Of a stretch of 64,000 bases of DNA, positions 1 to 15,100 are shown piece after piece. Origin of the DNA: Mimachlamys varia. Lineage: Eukaryota; Mollusca; Bivalvia; Pectinida; Pectinidae. Both the position numbers and the translations under genes were made by a program. The stretch covers positions 11,342,001 through 11,406,000 of the forward strand of contig OX392527.1 in the NCBI GenBank assembly GCA_947623455.1, in the 5' to 3' direction. Under the pieces are notes generated by a model. That model did not search any database. It was not told the DNA's origin and saw nothing but the letters and a program-made list of their open reading frames with translations. Positions within the stretch are counted from its first letter, which is position 1, and each line of letters begins with the position of its first letter.

Positions 1-225
1 CTAAAAATAGTAAATGCAAAACATTATATGTAACATATGCAATTATGTACTGTATTCCTTGTATTAAATAATAATAAAACTTCCAAAAATGATAATACTA
101 TATCACAGAATACACGAATAGATAATAAAACAAGTAGCTGCAAAGTATCCAAAGCGCAATTATGTGTTTTTACTGTTTGTTTCTATGGTAACAGATAAAT
201 AGCAAAAAACAATAACAAGATGCAC

Positions 226-1235
226 ATTAAGGGCACTACCCTCACATGTATAAAATGTTTGTCGATATTAAGGGCACCACCCTCACATGTATAAAATGTT
301 TGTCGATATTAAGGGCACTACCCTCACATGTATAAAATGTTTGTCGATATTAAGGGCACCACCCTCACATGTATAAAATGTTTGTCGATATTAAGGGCAC
401 CACCCTCACATGTATAAAATGTTTGTCGATATTAAGGGCACCACCCTCACATGTAAAATGTTTGTCGATATTAAGGGCACCACCCTCACATGTATAAAAT
501 GTTTGTCGATATTAAGGGCACCACCCTCACATGTATAAAATGTTTGTCGATATTAAGGGCACCACCCTCACATGTATAAAATGTTTGTCGATATTAAGGG
601 CACCACTCTCACATGTATAAAATGTTTGTCGATATTAAGGGCACCACCCTCACATGTAAAATGTATGTCGATATTAAGGGCACCACCCTCACATGTAAAA
701 TGTTTGTCGATATTAAGGGCACCACCCTCACATGTAAAATGTTTGTCGATATTAAGGGCACCACCCTCACATGTATAAAATGTTTGTCGATATTAAGGGC
801 ACCACCCTCACATGTAAAATGTTTGTCGATATTAAGGGCACCACCCTCACATGTATAAAATGTTTGTCGATATTAAGGGCACCACCCTCACATGTAAAAT
901 GTTTGTCGATATTAAGGGCACCACTCTCACATGTATAAAATGTTTGTCGATATTAAGGGCACCACCCTCACATGTAAAATGTTTGTCGATATTAAGGGCA
1001 CCACCCTCACATGTATAAAATGTTTGTCGATATTAAGGGCACCACCCTCACATGTAAAATGTTTGTCGATATTAAGGGCACCACCCTCACATGTAAAATG
1101 TTTGTCGATATTAAGGGCACCACCCTCACATGTATAAAATGTTTGTCGATATTAAGGGCACCACCCTCACATGTATAAAATGTTTGTCGATATTAAGGGC
1201 ACTACCCTCACATGTATAAAATGTTTGTCGATATT
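226..1235. repeat. 41/39-bp minisatellite carrying a 5' splice site, array 1
   Basis: About 25 units of 41 bp, or 39 bp where TA is missing. On the minus strand each unit reads through ATTTTATACAT|GTGAGGG, identical to the 3' end and donor of the exon-like segment at 1212..1351. Confidence 0.95.
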
Positions 1236-1351
1236 TGTTGAACAGTTTTAGAGTAGTTGCTCGGTAAGCCAGTTTGCAATAATTTTGTATTTTAATTCGT
1301 TCCATGATAACAGAGACAATATCAAAAGGTAGCAAATAGTAATTCGTGGTT
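1212..1351 (-). CDS. possible cadherin tail exon, copy 1 (distal duplicate)
   Basis: A duplicate of the 140-nt segment at 2711..2850, with the same acceptor, donor and phase. The only difference seen is two adjacent bases turning a Lys codon (AAA) into Arg (CGA) in ACKLAY-K/R-ATT context. Because 140 is not a multiple of three, using both copies in one mRNA would shift the frame. They would have to be alternatives, or one is inactive. Confidence 0.3.
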
Positions 1352-1497
1352 CTGAGTTTGTAAGGGAGTTTGAATCTCTTATCATGTAGAAGGTATTTTC
1401 AAGACATCAAATTCAAAGGTTTTGCAAGACACGTGTGGATGCTACCCCTGAAATATAAATGCCATACATTGCTTAGTTCCAGAGAAGAAGTCGTTAA

Positions 1498-1741
1498 TAT
1501 CAATATTGCCAAATGGACCCTTTTTGGCCCCTCCCCTCAGGCCCCTGGGGGGTCAGCCCCATCATTTGTATAAATTTGAATCCCAGCCACACAAGGATGC
1601 TTCCTACCAAATTTGGTTAAATTCTGATCATTGGTTATGAAGAAGAAGTCAATTGTTGACGGACGGACGGACGACGGACGACGGACGCCGGACGCCACGG
1701 TATGGCATAAGCTCACCTTGGTCCTTTGGACCAGGTGAGCT
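1498..1741. mobile_element. dispersed GACGG-rich repeat with terminal stem-loop
   Basis: A stretch ending in GACGGACGGACGACGG tandem motifs and a near-perfect hairpin at 1710..1741 (AGCTCACC arm, TTTGG loop region, GGTGAGCT arm) followed by A-rich sequence. I recognise this kind of repeat from bivalve DNA but cannot assign a class; a Helitron-like or SINE-like origin is possible. The left boundary is approximate. Confidence 0.55.
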
Positions 1742-1965
1742 AAAAATAGTAAATGCAAAACATTATATGTAACATATGCAATTATGTACTGTATTCCTTG
1801 TATTAAATAATAATAAAACTTCCAAAAATGATAATACTATATCACAGAATACACGAATAGATAATAAAACAAGTAGCTGCAAAGTATCCAAAGCGCAATT
1901 ATGTGTTTTTACTGTTTGTTTCTATGGTAACAGATAAATAGCAAAAAACAATAACAAGATGCACA

Positions 1966-2734
1966 TTAAGGGCACTACCCTCACATGTATAAAATGTTTG
2001 TCGATATTAAGGGCACCACCCTCACATGTATAAAATGTTTGTCGATATTAAGGGCACTACCCTCACATGTATAAAATGTTTGTCGATATTAAGGGCACCA
2101 CCCTCACATGTATAAAATGTTTGTCGATATTAAGGGCACCACCCTCACATGTATAAAATGTTTGTCGATATTAAGGGCACCACCCTCACATGTAAAATGT
2201 TTGTCGATATTAAGGGCACCACCCTCACATGTATAAAATGTTTGTCGATATTAAGGGCACCACCCTCACATGTATAAAATGTTTGTCGATATTAAGGGCA
2301 CCACCCTCACATGTATAAAATGTTTGTCGATATTAAGGGCACCACCCTCACATGTAAAATGTTTGTCGATATTAAGGGCACCACTCTCACATGTATAAAA
2401 TGTTTGTCGATATTAAGGGCACCACCCTCACATGTAAAATGTTTGTCGATATTAAGGGCACCACCCTCACATGTATAAAATGTTTGTCGATATTAAGGGC
2501 ACCACCCTCACATGTAAAATGTTTGTCGATATTAAGGGCACCACCCTCACATGTAAAATGTTTGTCGATATTAAGGGCACCACCCTCACATGTAAAATGT
2601 TTGTCGATATTAAGGGCACCACCCTCACATGTATAAAATGTTTGTCGATATTAAGGGCACCACCCTCACATGTATAAAATGTTTGTCGATATTAAGGGCA
2701 CTACCCTCACATGTATAAAATGTTTGTCGATATT
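1966..2734. repeat. 41/39-bp minisatellite carrying a 5' splice site, array 2
   Basis: Same unit as 226..1235, about 19 units, directly adjoining the duplicated exon-like segment at 2711..2850. Confidence 0.95.
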
Positions 2735-2850
2735 TGTTGAACAGTTTTAGAGTAGTTGCTTTGTAAGCCAGTTTGCAATAATTTTGTATTTTAATTCGTT
2801 CCATGATAACAGAGACAATATCAAAAGGTAGCAAATAGTAATTCGTGGTT
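2711..2850 (-). CDS. possible cadherin tail exon, copy 2 (proximal)
   Basis: A 140-nt open segment, phase 2 in and 1 out, between AAACTCAG and a donor CAT|GTGAGG. With AG from the exon at 3065 it starts with Arg, then TTNYYLLPFDIVSVIMERI and continues to RQTFYT. The phase fits. The pyrimidine tract is poor and I do not recognise the peptide. Supporting signs: the adjacent minisatellite copies its 3' end and donor, as at confirmed exons, and the second copy of this exon differs only by a conservative codon. It may instead be non-coding. Confidence 0.35.
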
Positions 2851-3064
2851 CTGAGTTTGTTTCCATGGAAACCCTCCCCCACATTCAAATATAAAAATTG
2901 AATCATCGCCAATAACCAAAGGCACAACAAGGGCAAAAACGAAATGATTTATCAAGATATGTTTAATGCTTTTCAAGCTATAGCACAGTAATACACTGGA
3001 GCAGACGGAGCCCAATTCAATATCCACCGCGTTTTGCTGAAAAAAAGTTAAAAGGAATACAAAC

Positions 3065-3133
3065 CTGTCCGTATCACTGATCCTGTCAAATTCTGTCACG
3101 GTAGGTACTTCCTTGTTTAACATGGGGTTGGTC
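3065..3133 (-). CDS. cadherin exon E20: cytoplasmic tail, TNPM motif
   Basis: A 69-nt exon, phase 2 at both ends, acceptor TATTTACAG and donor ACAG|GTTTGT. It encodes TNPMLNKEVPTVTEFDRISD. A short TNP motif soon after the membrane is common in cytoplasmic tails of cadherin-23-like proteins (from memory of the family). The donor is weak. Confidence 0.6.
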
Positions 3134-6100
3134 CTGTAAATAAGAATATCATATCAAATTATGTCACAGTAGGTACTTCCTTATTTAATATACAATGTAA
3201 ATATATCAAATTACCCTTGTCAATACGTCCACAAATAAATAGCACAGACTATAGCGATTGCTATAAGTATAATACTGTACATATAGCTCTATTAAAATTA
3301 AAAAAAATCTACATCTCAATAAACCAGAAGATGATACAAATATAAATTCCCTACGATGACTCGTATTTACAGGTATAACAGAAACTTTATACCTTATACC
3401 AAAACACATACACAATGCATACATCTACTTTAATTCAAAACATATCCAACTTATTGCCAGCGTTCTAAGTACCATTTAATCAGGGCTTGAGTCATTTTGT
3501 GATAATGTAGATTGTTGACTTTCTTATGAAAATAAACTGTACCCACTTCTTACTTAACTTTATTTATATTCATGACAGTCTGAATTTGTGTGGGAGCTCA
3601 TCACGGGGGTAGCAAAAACCTCGCCTAACCTTTTATTTCGCTTTCAGACAATAGGCGATATAATTATGACTTTAAAAAAGAAGTTTACTGACCACGTCGA
3701 TATGATATATGACAAAACCGACTCCTCTACATTAGCTGTTACCTAACTCTTTATTAATTTAAAAAAAATGACCAAATGGAGACCCTACCTCCAAACAAAA
3801 CGATATATATGACGCCTTCAATTTTTACCGATTGCATGCTTTCCCTTTCTTGATGGTAACATCCCTACATCCCAACTTATTATGCTTACATGTAGCAGTT
3901 GTTCTAGGGCTTACTCTGAATATCGATATTTTCGTAATAGATGTCAGCTGCTGACGAATAAACGTACGACCCAGAGATTCGAGAGATGCAGGTGGATGAA
4001 GAAATATTCAGCATTCTTTTATGATATGAGGGTGAACGTTATTGAATATGCTCCAATATCATGCTTTCTCCTTACGATTATCATTTTAAGGAAGTGACAC
4101 TTTACTTAGATATTAACTAGATTTACATGACGGGCGTCATTGATGCAGCACAGAACGTCCCACTTTCGGAACATATATTGTTATTATCTTCTACTTTTTC
4201 AAATACATATTTGTAGACCTTCCAATTATCATATTTTGTTCCAAGTTCAATAGATTTTGAGTTAAAAGTTTGTATTCTTTGATTTTTTTCTTATATCAAA
4301 CATATATCCAATACATACCTTATACATGTACAAAAAACATACAACCCATTAAATACCCTATACATGTACCAAAACACATACAACCCATTAAATACCCTAT
4401 ACATGTATGTACCAAAAAACATACAACCCATTAAATACCCTATACATGTACCAAAACACATACAACCCATTAAATACCCTATACATGTACCAAAACACAT
4501 ACAACCCATTAAATACCCTATACATGTACCAAAACACATACAACCCATTAAATACCCTATACATGTACCAAAACACATACAACCCATTAAATACCCTATA
4601 CATGTACCAAAACACATACCCAATACATACCCTATACATACTTTTTATACCATCAGACATATATAATACATACAATTGTGTACATGTACCTTATACCATA
4701 AAGCATACAAAAATCATACACAATACTCTACCAAATCTAAAACACAATACAAATCGCATACCAATAGCATATACCTGATACACACCTGATACCAATATCA
4801 TATACCTACTTCACACATCAAACCAATATCACATACCTAATACATACCTCATACCAATAACACGTTATCTTTGAAATATGTGTAGATCATAAAAGATTTA
4901 CATTAACTTACATTGATGCGTAAACATTACTTCCAGGAACAATTGAACTTTTTTTCACTGCCGAATCTTTTTCATCTAAAACAATAGATACGATAATATG
5001 AAAACTGTACACACTATATGACGAAGCATTTAGATTTTCAGTGATACAACATAATTCAAAGTGTGGCCGTATGTTACATGTATATAATTATAAAATAGTC
5101 CGTGTCCTTACGTAAAATATTAATGTCATGTATGTAAGTACGAAAAGTTAATATATAACACTTACCTCTCATAATGTTAACATATAATACAAATCCTCTC
5201 GTTATTTTAAATATGATACGTAATACGTTAAATAAATTACGTTTTCTCTCGAAATATGAAAATATATAATGTGCCCTCTCGACATGTTAAAATATAATAC
5301 GTACATGTAACCTCTCGGCTTGTTAAAAGAAAATTATACTTGTCCTCTCGACTTGTTAAAATATAATACGTACATGTAACCTCTCGGCTTGTTAAAAAAT
5401 TTATACTTGTTCTCTCGACTTGTTAAAATATAATACGCATCCCCTCGACATGCTCAAATATAATACTCTTTCTCTAGATATATTAAATATAATGCGTATC
5501 CTCTCGGCATGTTAAAATGTAAAACGGATCCTCTCGAAACCTTTTAATATAATACGTATCATCTCGAAATATCAAGAAACATGATGTATCCCCTTGAAAT
5601 CTTAAAATACATTGTATAATACGTGTCAATTCGAAATTTTAAAATATAGTACATTATATCCTCGCGAAATCTTTAAATATAATACATATCATCTCGAAAT
5701 GTTAAAATGCAATACCTATCCTCTCGAAATGTAATAATGTAACATGTGCTCTTATTATGGGTAAAGATACACAATATTATGTAAACACCTTCCTACCTGT
5801 TTAAGGAATATTAATAACGAACGGAAACAAAGGTGCAATATTTGTATAGATACAGTATTTATAGATACAGTATAGATACAGTATTTATAGATACAGTATT
5901 TATAGATACAGTATTTATAGATACAGTATTTATAGATACAGTATTTATAGATACAGTATTTACAGATACAGTATTTATAGATACAGTATAGATACAGTAT
6001 TTATAGATACAGTATTTACAGATACAGTATTTATAGATACAGTATAGATTCAGTATAGATACAGTATTTATAGATACAGTATTCGAAAAAAGGAATTTTG

Positions 6101-9100
6101 CTACTTCATAGGTATTTTCTCCATTTTATCTAATCAGTTATGCTAGGGGCCAGAAAATGAAAACCTTACTTGTATACGCTCTTTTTGAAACAAACGAGGG
6201 GAATGTAAAAACTCCTTTAAGTTAAAACTCAGAGGTTCATCAGTTAATATCAAAAGAAAACTTTTTGCATATAAAACGAACCGTACAGCTACTTACAAGA
6301 GGTGATTGCAGCTAATAGAGTTCCTAAAACATTCACCATATGTATTTGTTTTATATACCGGTACTGTAGACGTTCATAATACCACTTTCGAGAAATATCG
6401 GTTTATTTCTAATGTGTAGACAATGCATGGTAGTTATTAAAATGCAAAGGGCAATCAAATATATTTTCGATAAGAAAATGTACAATTCGGAAATATAGAT
6501 TGAGCTACAATAATTAAATTAAATGAATAACAAAAGTTACACTGCTATGATTGTGTAGTTTATGGACGCATGGATGAGCCAGCTTTGCTCTTTATACAGG
6601 AAGTATTCGCCGGAGACGTATATCAGCTCATGTTTGTGAGTACTAACCTTTCGTTGTTACAGTGGCCGCCTTTAACTTCCGCTTGAATCTGAAACAGTAT
6701 TTTATAGTAAACTTCATTTCACTTCTTCATAATCAAACATCAACAGAATATCGTTTGTCCCTGGTTTGAAAGTAATGATTTGAAATAAAGTTTAAAATAG
6801 GTCAAAGGAGCTAACTTTCCTTGGCTACGACATGCCACGGCAAGGATACGGACTTACTGCCCTTGACTACGACATGCTGTGACAAGGATACGGACTTACT
6901 TCCCTTGGCTACGACGTGCCATGACAAGGATACGGACTTACTTCCCTTGGCTACGACATGCCATGACAAGGATACGGACTTACTTCCCTTGGCTACGACG
7001 TGCCATGACAAGAATACGGACTTACTTCCCTTGGCTACGGCATACCATGACAAGGATACGGACTTACTTCCCTTGGCTACGACATGCTGTGACAAGGATA
7101 TAGACTTACTTCCCTTGGCTACGACATGCTGTGACAAGGATACGGACTTGCTTCCCTTGGCTACGACATGCCATGACAAGTATACGGACTTACTTCCCTT
7201 GGCTACGACATGCCATGACAAGGAAACGGACTTACTTCCCTTGGCTACGACATGCCATGGCAAGGATATAGACTTACTTCCCTTGGCTACGACATGCTGT
7301 GACAAGGATACGGACTTACTTCCCTTGGCTACGACGTGCCATGACAAGAATACGGACTTACTTCCCTTGGCTACGGCATACCATGACAAGGATACGGACT
7401 TACTTCCCTTGGCTACGACATGCTGTGACAAGTATACGGACTTACTTCCCTTGGCTACGACATGCCATGACAAGGATACGGACTTACTTCCCTTGGCTAC
7501 GACATGCCATGGCAAGGATATAGACTTACTTCCCTTGGCTACGACATGCTGTGACAAGGATACGGACTTACTTCCCTTGGCTACGGCATACCATGACAAG
7601 GATACGGACTTACTTCCGTTGACTACGACATGCTGTGACAAGGATACGGACTTGCTTCCCTTGGCTACGACATGCCATGACAAGTATACGGACTTACTTC
7701 CCTTGGCTACGACATGCCATGACAAGGAAACGGACTTACTTCCCTTGGCTACGACATGCCATGGCAAGGATATAGACTTACTTCCCTTGGCTACGACATG
7801 CTGTGGCTACGACATGCTGTGACAAGGAAACGGACTTACTTCCCTTGGCTACGACGTGCCATGACAAGAATACGGACTTACTTCCCTTGGCTACGACATG
7901 CTGTGACAAGGATACGGACTTACTTCCCTTGGCTACGACATGCTGTGACAAGGATACGGACTTACTTCCCTTGGCTACGACATGCTGTGACAAGGATACG
8001 GACTTACTTCCCTTGGCTACGACATGCTGTGACAAGGATACGGACTTACTTCCCTTGACTACGACATGCCATGGCAAGGATACGGACTTACATGTACTTC
8101 CCTTGGCTACGACATGCTGTGACAAGGATACGGACTTACTTCCCTTGGCTACGACATGCTGTGACAAGGAAACGGACTTACTTCCCTTGGCTACGGCATG
8201 CCATGACAATGATACGGACTTACTTCCCTTGGCTACGACGTGCCATGACAAGGAAATGGACTTACTTCCCTTGGCTACGACATGCCATGGCAAGGATATA
8301 GACTTACTTCCCTTGGCAACGACATGCTGTGACAAGGATACGGACTTACTTCCCTTGGCTACGACATGCCATGACAAGGAAACGGACTTACTTCCCTTGG
8401 CTACGACATGCTGTGACAAGGATATAGACTTACTAACCTTGGCTACGACATGCTGTGACAAGGATACGGACTTACTTCCCTTGGCTACGACATGCTGTGA
8501 CAAGGATACGGACTTGCTTTCCTTGGCTACGACATGCCATGACAAGGATACGGACTTACTTCTCTTGACTACGACATGCCATGGCAAGGATACAGACTTA
8601 CATGTACTTCCCTTGGCTACGACATGCTGTGACAAGGATACGGACTTACTTCCCTTGGCTACGACATGCTGTGACAAGGATACGGACTTACTTCCCTTGG
8701 CTACGACATGCCATGACAAGTATACGGACTTACTTCCCTTGGCTACGACATGCCATGACAAGGAAACGGACTTACTTCCCTTGGCTACGACATGCCATGG
8801 CAAGGATATAGACTTACTTCCCTTGGCTACGACATGCTGTGACAAGGATACGGACTTACTTCCCTTGGCTACGACATGCTGTGACAAGGATACGGACTTA
8901 CTTCCCTTGGCTACGACATGCTGTGACAAGGATACGGACTTAATTCTCTTGACAACGACATGCCATGGCAAGGATACAGATTTACATGTACTTCCCTTGG
9001 CTACGACATGCCATGACAAGGATACGCACTTACGTTCCTTGGCTACGACATGCCCTGACAAGGATATAGACTTACTTCCCTTGGCTACGACATGCCATAA

Positions 9101-12100
9101 CAAGGATACGAACTTACTTCCCTTGGCTACGACATGACATGACAAGGAAACGTATTTACTTCCCTTGGTTACGGCATGCTGTGACAAGGATACGGACTTA
9201 CTTCCCTTGGCTACGACATGCTGTGACAAGGATACGGACTTACTTCCCTTGGCTAGGACATGCTGTGACAAGGATACGGACTTACTTCCCTTGGCTACGG
9301 CATGCCATGACAAGGATATAGACTTACTTCTCTTGGCTACGACATGCCATGACAAGGATACGGACTTACTTCCCTTGGCTACGACATGCCATGACAAGGA
9401 TACGGACTTACTTCCCTTGGCTACGACATGCCATGACAAGGATACGGACTTACTTCCCTTGGCTACGACATGCCATGACAAGGATACGGACTTACTTCCC
9501 TTGGCTACGACATGCTATGACAAGGATACGGACTTACTTCCCTTGGCTACGACATGCCATGACAAGGATACAGACTTACTTCCCTTGGTTACGACATGCC
9601 ATGACAAGGATATAGACTTACTTCCCTTGGCTACGACATGCCATGACAAGGATACGGACTTACTTCCATTGGCTACGACATGCCATGACAAGGATACGGA
9701 CTTACTTCCCTTGGTTACGGCATGCTGTGACAAGGATACAGACTTACTTCCCTTGGCTACGACATGCTGTGACAACGATACGGACTTACTTCCCTTGGTT
9801 ACGGCATGCTGTGACAAGGATACAGACTTACTTCCCTTGGCTACGACATGCCATGACAAGTATACGGACTTACTTCCCTTGGCTACGACATGCCATGACA
9901 AGGATACAGACTTACTTCCCTTGGTTACGACATGCCATGACAAGGATATAGACTTACTTCCCTTGGCTACGACATGCCATGACAAGGATACGGACTTACT
10001 TCCCTTGGTTACGGCATGCTGTGACAAGGATACGGACTTACTTCCCTTGGCTACGACATGCCATGGCAAGGATATAGACATACTTCCCTTGGCTACGACA
10101 TGCTGTGACAAGGATACGGACTTACTTCCCTTGGCTACGACATGCCATGACAAGGAAACGGACTTACTTCCCTTGGCTACGACATGCCATGGCAAGGATA
10201 TAGACTTACTTCCCTTGGCTACGACATGCTGTGACAAGGATACGGACTTACTTCCCTTGGCTACGACATGCTGTGACAAGGATACGGACTTGCTTTCCTT
10301 GGCTACGACATGCCATGACAAGGATACGGACTTACTTCTCTTGACTACGACATGCCATGGCAAGGATACAGACTTACATGTACTTCCCTTGGCTACGACA
10401 GGCTGTGACAAGGATACGGACTTACTTCCCTTGGCTACGACATGCTGTGACAAGGATACGGACTTACTTCCCTTGGCTACGACATGCCATGACAATGATA
10501 CGGACTTACTTCCCTTGGCTACGACATGCCATGACAAGGAAACGGACTTACTTCCCTTGGCTACGACATGCCATGGCAAGGATATAGACTTACTTCCCTT
10601 GACTACGACATGCTGTGACAAGGATACGGACTTACTTCCCTTGGCTACGACATGCCATGACAAGGAAACGGACTTACTTCCCTTGGCTACGACATGCCAT
10701 GGCAAGGATATAGACTTACTTCCCTTGGCTACGACATGCTGTGACAAGGATACGGACTTACTTCCCTTGGCTACGACATGCTGTGACAAGGATACGGACT
10801 TGCTTTCCTTGGCTACGACATGCCATGACAAGGATACGGACTTACTTCTCTTGACTACGACATGCCATGGCAAGGATACAGACTTACATGTACTTCCCTT
10901 GGCTACGACAGGCTGTGACAAGGATACGGACTTACTTCCCTTGGCTACGACATGCTGTGACAAGGATACGGACTTACTTCCCTTGGCTACGACATGCCAT
11001 GACAATGATACGGACTTACTTCCCTTGACTACGACATGCCATGGCAAGGATATAGACTTACTTCCCTTGGCTACGACATGCTGTGAAAAGGATACGGACT
11101 TACTTCCCTTGGCTACGGCATGCTGTGACAAGGATACGGACTTACTTCTCTTGACTACGACATTCCATGGCAAGGATACAGACTTACATGTACTTCCCTT
11201 GGCTACGACAGGCTGTGACAAGGATACGGACTTACTTCCCTTGGCTACGACATGCTGTGACAAGGATACGGACTTACTTCCCTTGGCTACGACATGCCAT
11301 GACAATGATACGGACTTACTTCCCTTGACTACGACATGCCATGACAAGGATATAGACTTACTTCCCTTGGCTACGACATGCTGTGAAAAGGATACGGACT
11401 TACTTCCCTTGGCTACGACATGCTGTGAAAAGGATACGGACTTACTTCCCTTGGCTACCACATGCTGTGAAAAGGATACGGACTTACTTCCCTTGGCTAC
11501 GGCATGCTGTGACAAGGATACGGACTTACTTCCCTTGGCTACGGCATGCTGTGACAAGGATACGGACTTACTTCCCTTGGCTACGACATGCTGTGAAAAG
11601 GATACGGACTTACTTCCCTTGGCTACGGCATGCTGTGACAAGGATACGGACTTACTTCCCTTGGCTACCACATGCTGTGACAAGGATACGGACTTACTTC
11701 CATTGGCTACGACATGCCATGGCAAGGATACAGACTTACATGTACTTCCCTTGGCTACGACATGCTGTGACAAGGATACGGACTTACTTCCCTTGGCTAC
11801 GACATGCTGTGACAAGGATACGGACTTACTTCCCTTGGCTACGGCATGCCATGACAAGAATATAGACTTACTTCCCTTGGCTACGGCATGCTGTGACAAG
11901 GATACGGACTTACTTCCCTTGGCTACGACATGCCATGACAAGAATACGGACTTACTTCCCTTGGCTACGACATGCCATGACAAGGATACGGACTTACTTC
12001 CCTTGGCTACGACATGCCATGACAATGATACGGACTTACTTCCCTTGACTACGACATGCCATGGCAAGGATATAGACTTACTTCCCTTGGCTACGACATG

Positions 12101-15100
12101 CTGTGAAAAGGATACGGACTTACTTCCCTTGGCTACGGCATGCTGTGACAAGGATACGGACTTACTTCTCTTGACTACGACATTCCATGGCAAGGATACA
12201 GACTTACATGTACTTCCCTTGGCTACGACAGGCTGTGACAAGGATACGGACTTACTTCCCTTGGCTACGACATGCTGTGACAAGGATACGGACTTACTTC
12301 CCTTGGCTACGGCATGCTGTGACAAGGATACGGACTTACTTCCCTTGGCTACGGCATGCTGTGACAAGGATACGGACTTACTTCCCTTGGCTACGACATG
12401 CTGTGAAAAGGATACGGACTTACTTCCCTTGGCTACGGCATGCTGTGACAAGGATACGGACTTACTTCCCTTGGCTACCACATGCTGTGACAAGGATACG
12501 GACTTACTTCCATTGGCTACGACATGCCATGGCAAGGATACAGACTTACATGTACTTCCCTTGGCTACGACATGCTGTGACAAGGATACGGACTTACTTC
12601 CCTTGGCTACGACATGCTGTGACAAGGATACGGACTTACTTCCCTTGGCTACGGCATGCCATGACAAGAATATAGACTTACTTCCCTTGGCTACGGCATG
12701 CTGTGACAAGGATACGGACTTACTTCCCTTGGCTACGACATGCCATGACAAGAATACGGACTTACTTCCCTTGGCTACGACATGCCATGACAAGAATACG
12801 GACTTACTTCCCTTGGTTACGGCATGCTGTGACAAGGATACGGACTTACTTCCCTTGACTACGACATGCCATGACAAGGATACAGACTTACTTCCCTTGG
12901 CTACGGCATGCCAAGACAAGGATATAGACTTACTTCCCTTGACTACGGCATGCCATGACAAGGATATAGACTTACTTCCCTTGGCTACGACATGCCATGA
13001 CAAGGATACGGACTTACTTCCCTTGACTACGACATGCCATGACAAGGATACAGACTTACTTCCCTTGACTACGACATGCTGTGACAATGATACGGACTTA
13101 CTTCCCTTGGCTACGACATACCATGACAAGTATACAGACTTACATGTACTTCCCTTGGCTACGACATGCCATGACAACAAGGATACATACTTAGTTCTCT
13201 TGGCTACGACATGCCATGGTAACGAGGATACATACTTACTTCCCATGGCTAGGGCATGCCGTGGTAACGAGGATACATACTTACTTCCCTTGGCTACGGC
13301 ATGCCATGGTAACGAGGATACATACTTACTTCCCTTGTCTACGACATGCCATGACAAGAATACATACTAACTTCCCTTGACTACGGCATGCCATGGTAAC
13401 GAGGATACATACTTACTTCCCTTGACTACGACATGCCATGACAAGGATACATACTTACTTCCCTTGGCTACGGCATGCCATGGTAACGAGGATACATACT
13501 TACTTCCCTTGGCTACGGCATGCCACGGTAACGAGGATACATACTTACTTCCCTTGGCTACGGCATGCCATGGTAACGAGGATACATACTTACTTCCCTT
13601 GGCTACGGCATGTTATAACAAGGATACATACTTACTTCCCTTGGCTACGGCATGCCACGGCAAGGATACGGACTTACTTCCCTTGGCTACGACATGCCCT
13701 GACAAGTATACGGACTTACTTCCCTTGGCTATGACATGCCATGACAAGGAAACGGACTTACTTCCCTTGGCTACGACATGCCCTGACAAGTATACGGACT
13801 TACTTCCCTTGGCTATGACATGCCATGACAAGTATACGGACTTACTTCCCTTGGCTACGACATGCCATGACAAGTATACGGACTTACTTCCCTTGGCTAC
13901 GGCATGCCACGGCAAGGATATAGACATACTTCCCTTGGCTACGACATGCTGTGACAAGGTTACGGACTTACTTCCCTTGGCTACGACATGCCATGACAAG
14001 GAAACGGACTTACTTCCCTTGGCTACGACATGCCATGGCAAGGATATAGACTTACTTCCCTTGGCTACGACATGCTGTGACAAGGATACGGACTTACTTC
14101 CCTTGGCTACGACATGCTGTGACAAGGATACGGACTTGCTTTCCTTGGCTACGACATGCCATGACAAGGATACGGACTTACTTCTCTTGACTACGACATT
14201 CCATGGCAAGGATACGGACTTACATGTACTTCCCTTGGCTACGATATGCTGTGACAAGGATACAGACTTACTTCCCTTGGCTACGACATGCTGTGACAAG
14301 GATACGGACTTACTTCCCTTGACTACGACATGCTGTGACAAGAATACGGCCTTACTTCCCTTGGCTACGGCATGCTGTGACAAGAATACGGCCTTACTTC
14401 CCTTGGCTACGGCATGCTGTGACAAGAATACGGACTTACTTCCCTTGGCTACGGCATGCTGTGACAAGAATACGGACTTACTTCCCTTGGCTACGACATG
14501 CCATGACAAGAATACGGACTTACTTCCCTTGGTTACGGCATGCTGTGGCAAGGATACGGACTTACTTCCCTTGGCTACGACATGCTGTGACAAGGATACG
14601 GACTTACTTCCCTTGACTACGACATGCCATGACAAGGATACAGACTTACTTCCCTTGGCTACGGCATGCCAAGACAAGGATATAGACTTACTTCCCTTGA
14701 CTACGGCATGCCATGACAAGGATACGGACTTACTTCCCTTGGCTACGACATGCCATGACAAGGATACAGACTTACTTCCCTTGACTACGACACGCTGTGA
14801 CAAGGATACGGACTTACTTCCCTTGGCTACGACATACCATGGTAACGAGGATACATACTTACTTCCCTTGGCTACGGCATGCCATAGTAACGAGGATACA
14901 TACTTACTTCCCTTGTCTACGACATGCCATGACAAGGATACATACTTACTTCCCTTGACTACGGCATGCCATGGTAACGAGGATACATACTTACTTCCCT
15001 TGACTACGACATGCCATGACAAGGATACATACTTACTTCCCTTGGCTACGGCATGCCATGGTAACGAGGATACATACTTACTTCCCTTGACTACGACATG

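Larger units (their letters stand above)
1..1361. repeat. segmental tandem duplication, copy 1
   Basis: Positions 1..1361 match 1740..2860 almost base for base outside the minisatellite: 225 bases of flank, the 40-bp array, and the exon-like segment. Copy 1 has about 240 bp more array. The window starts at the base equivalent to 1740, so the duplicated unit probably includes the hairpin repeat at 1498..1741. Confidence 0.85.
1740..2860. repeat. segmental tandem duplication, copy 2
   Basis: Second copy of the block at 1..1361. Similarity stops at 2860, after the shared GAGTTTGT, where unique sequence continues towards the exon at 3065. Confidence 0.85.
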
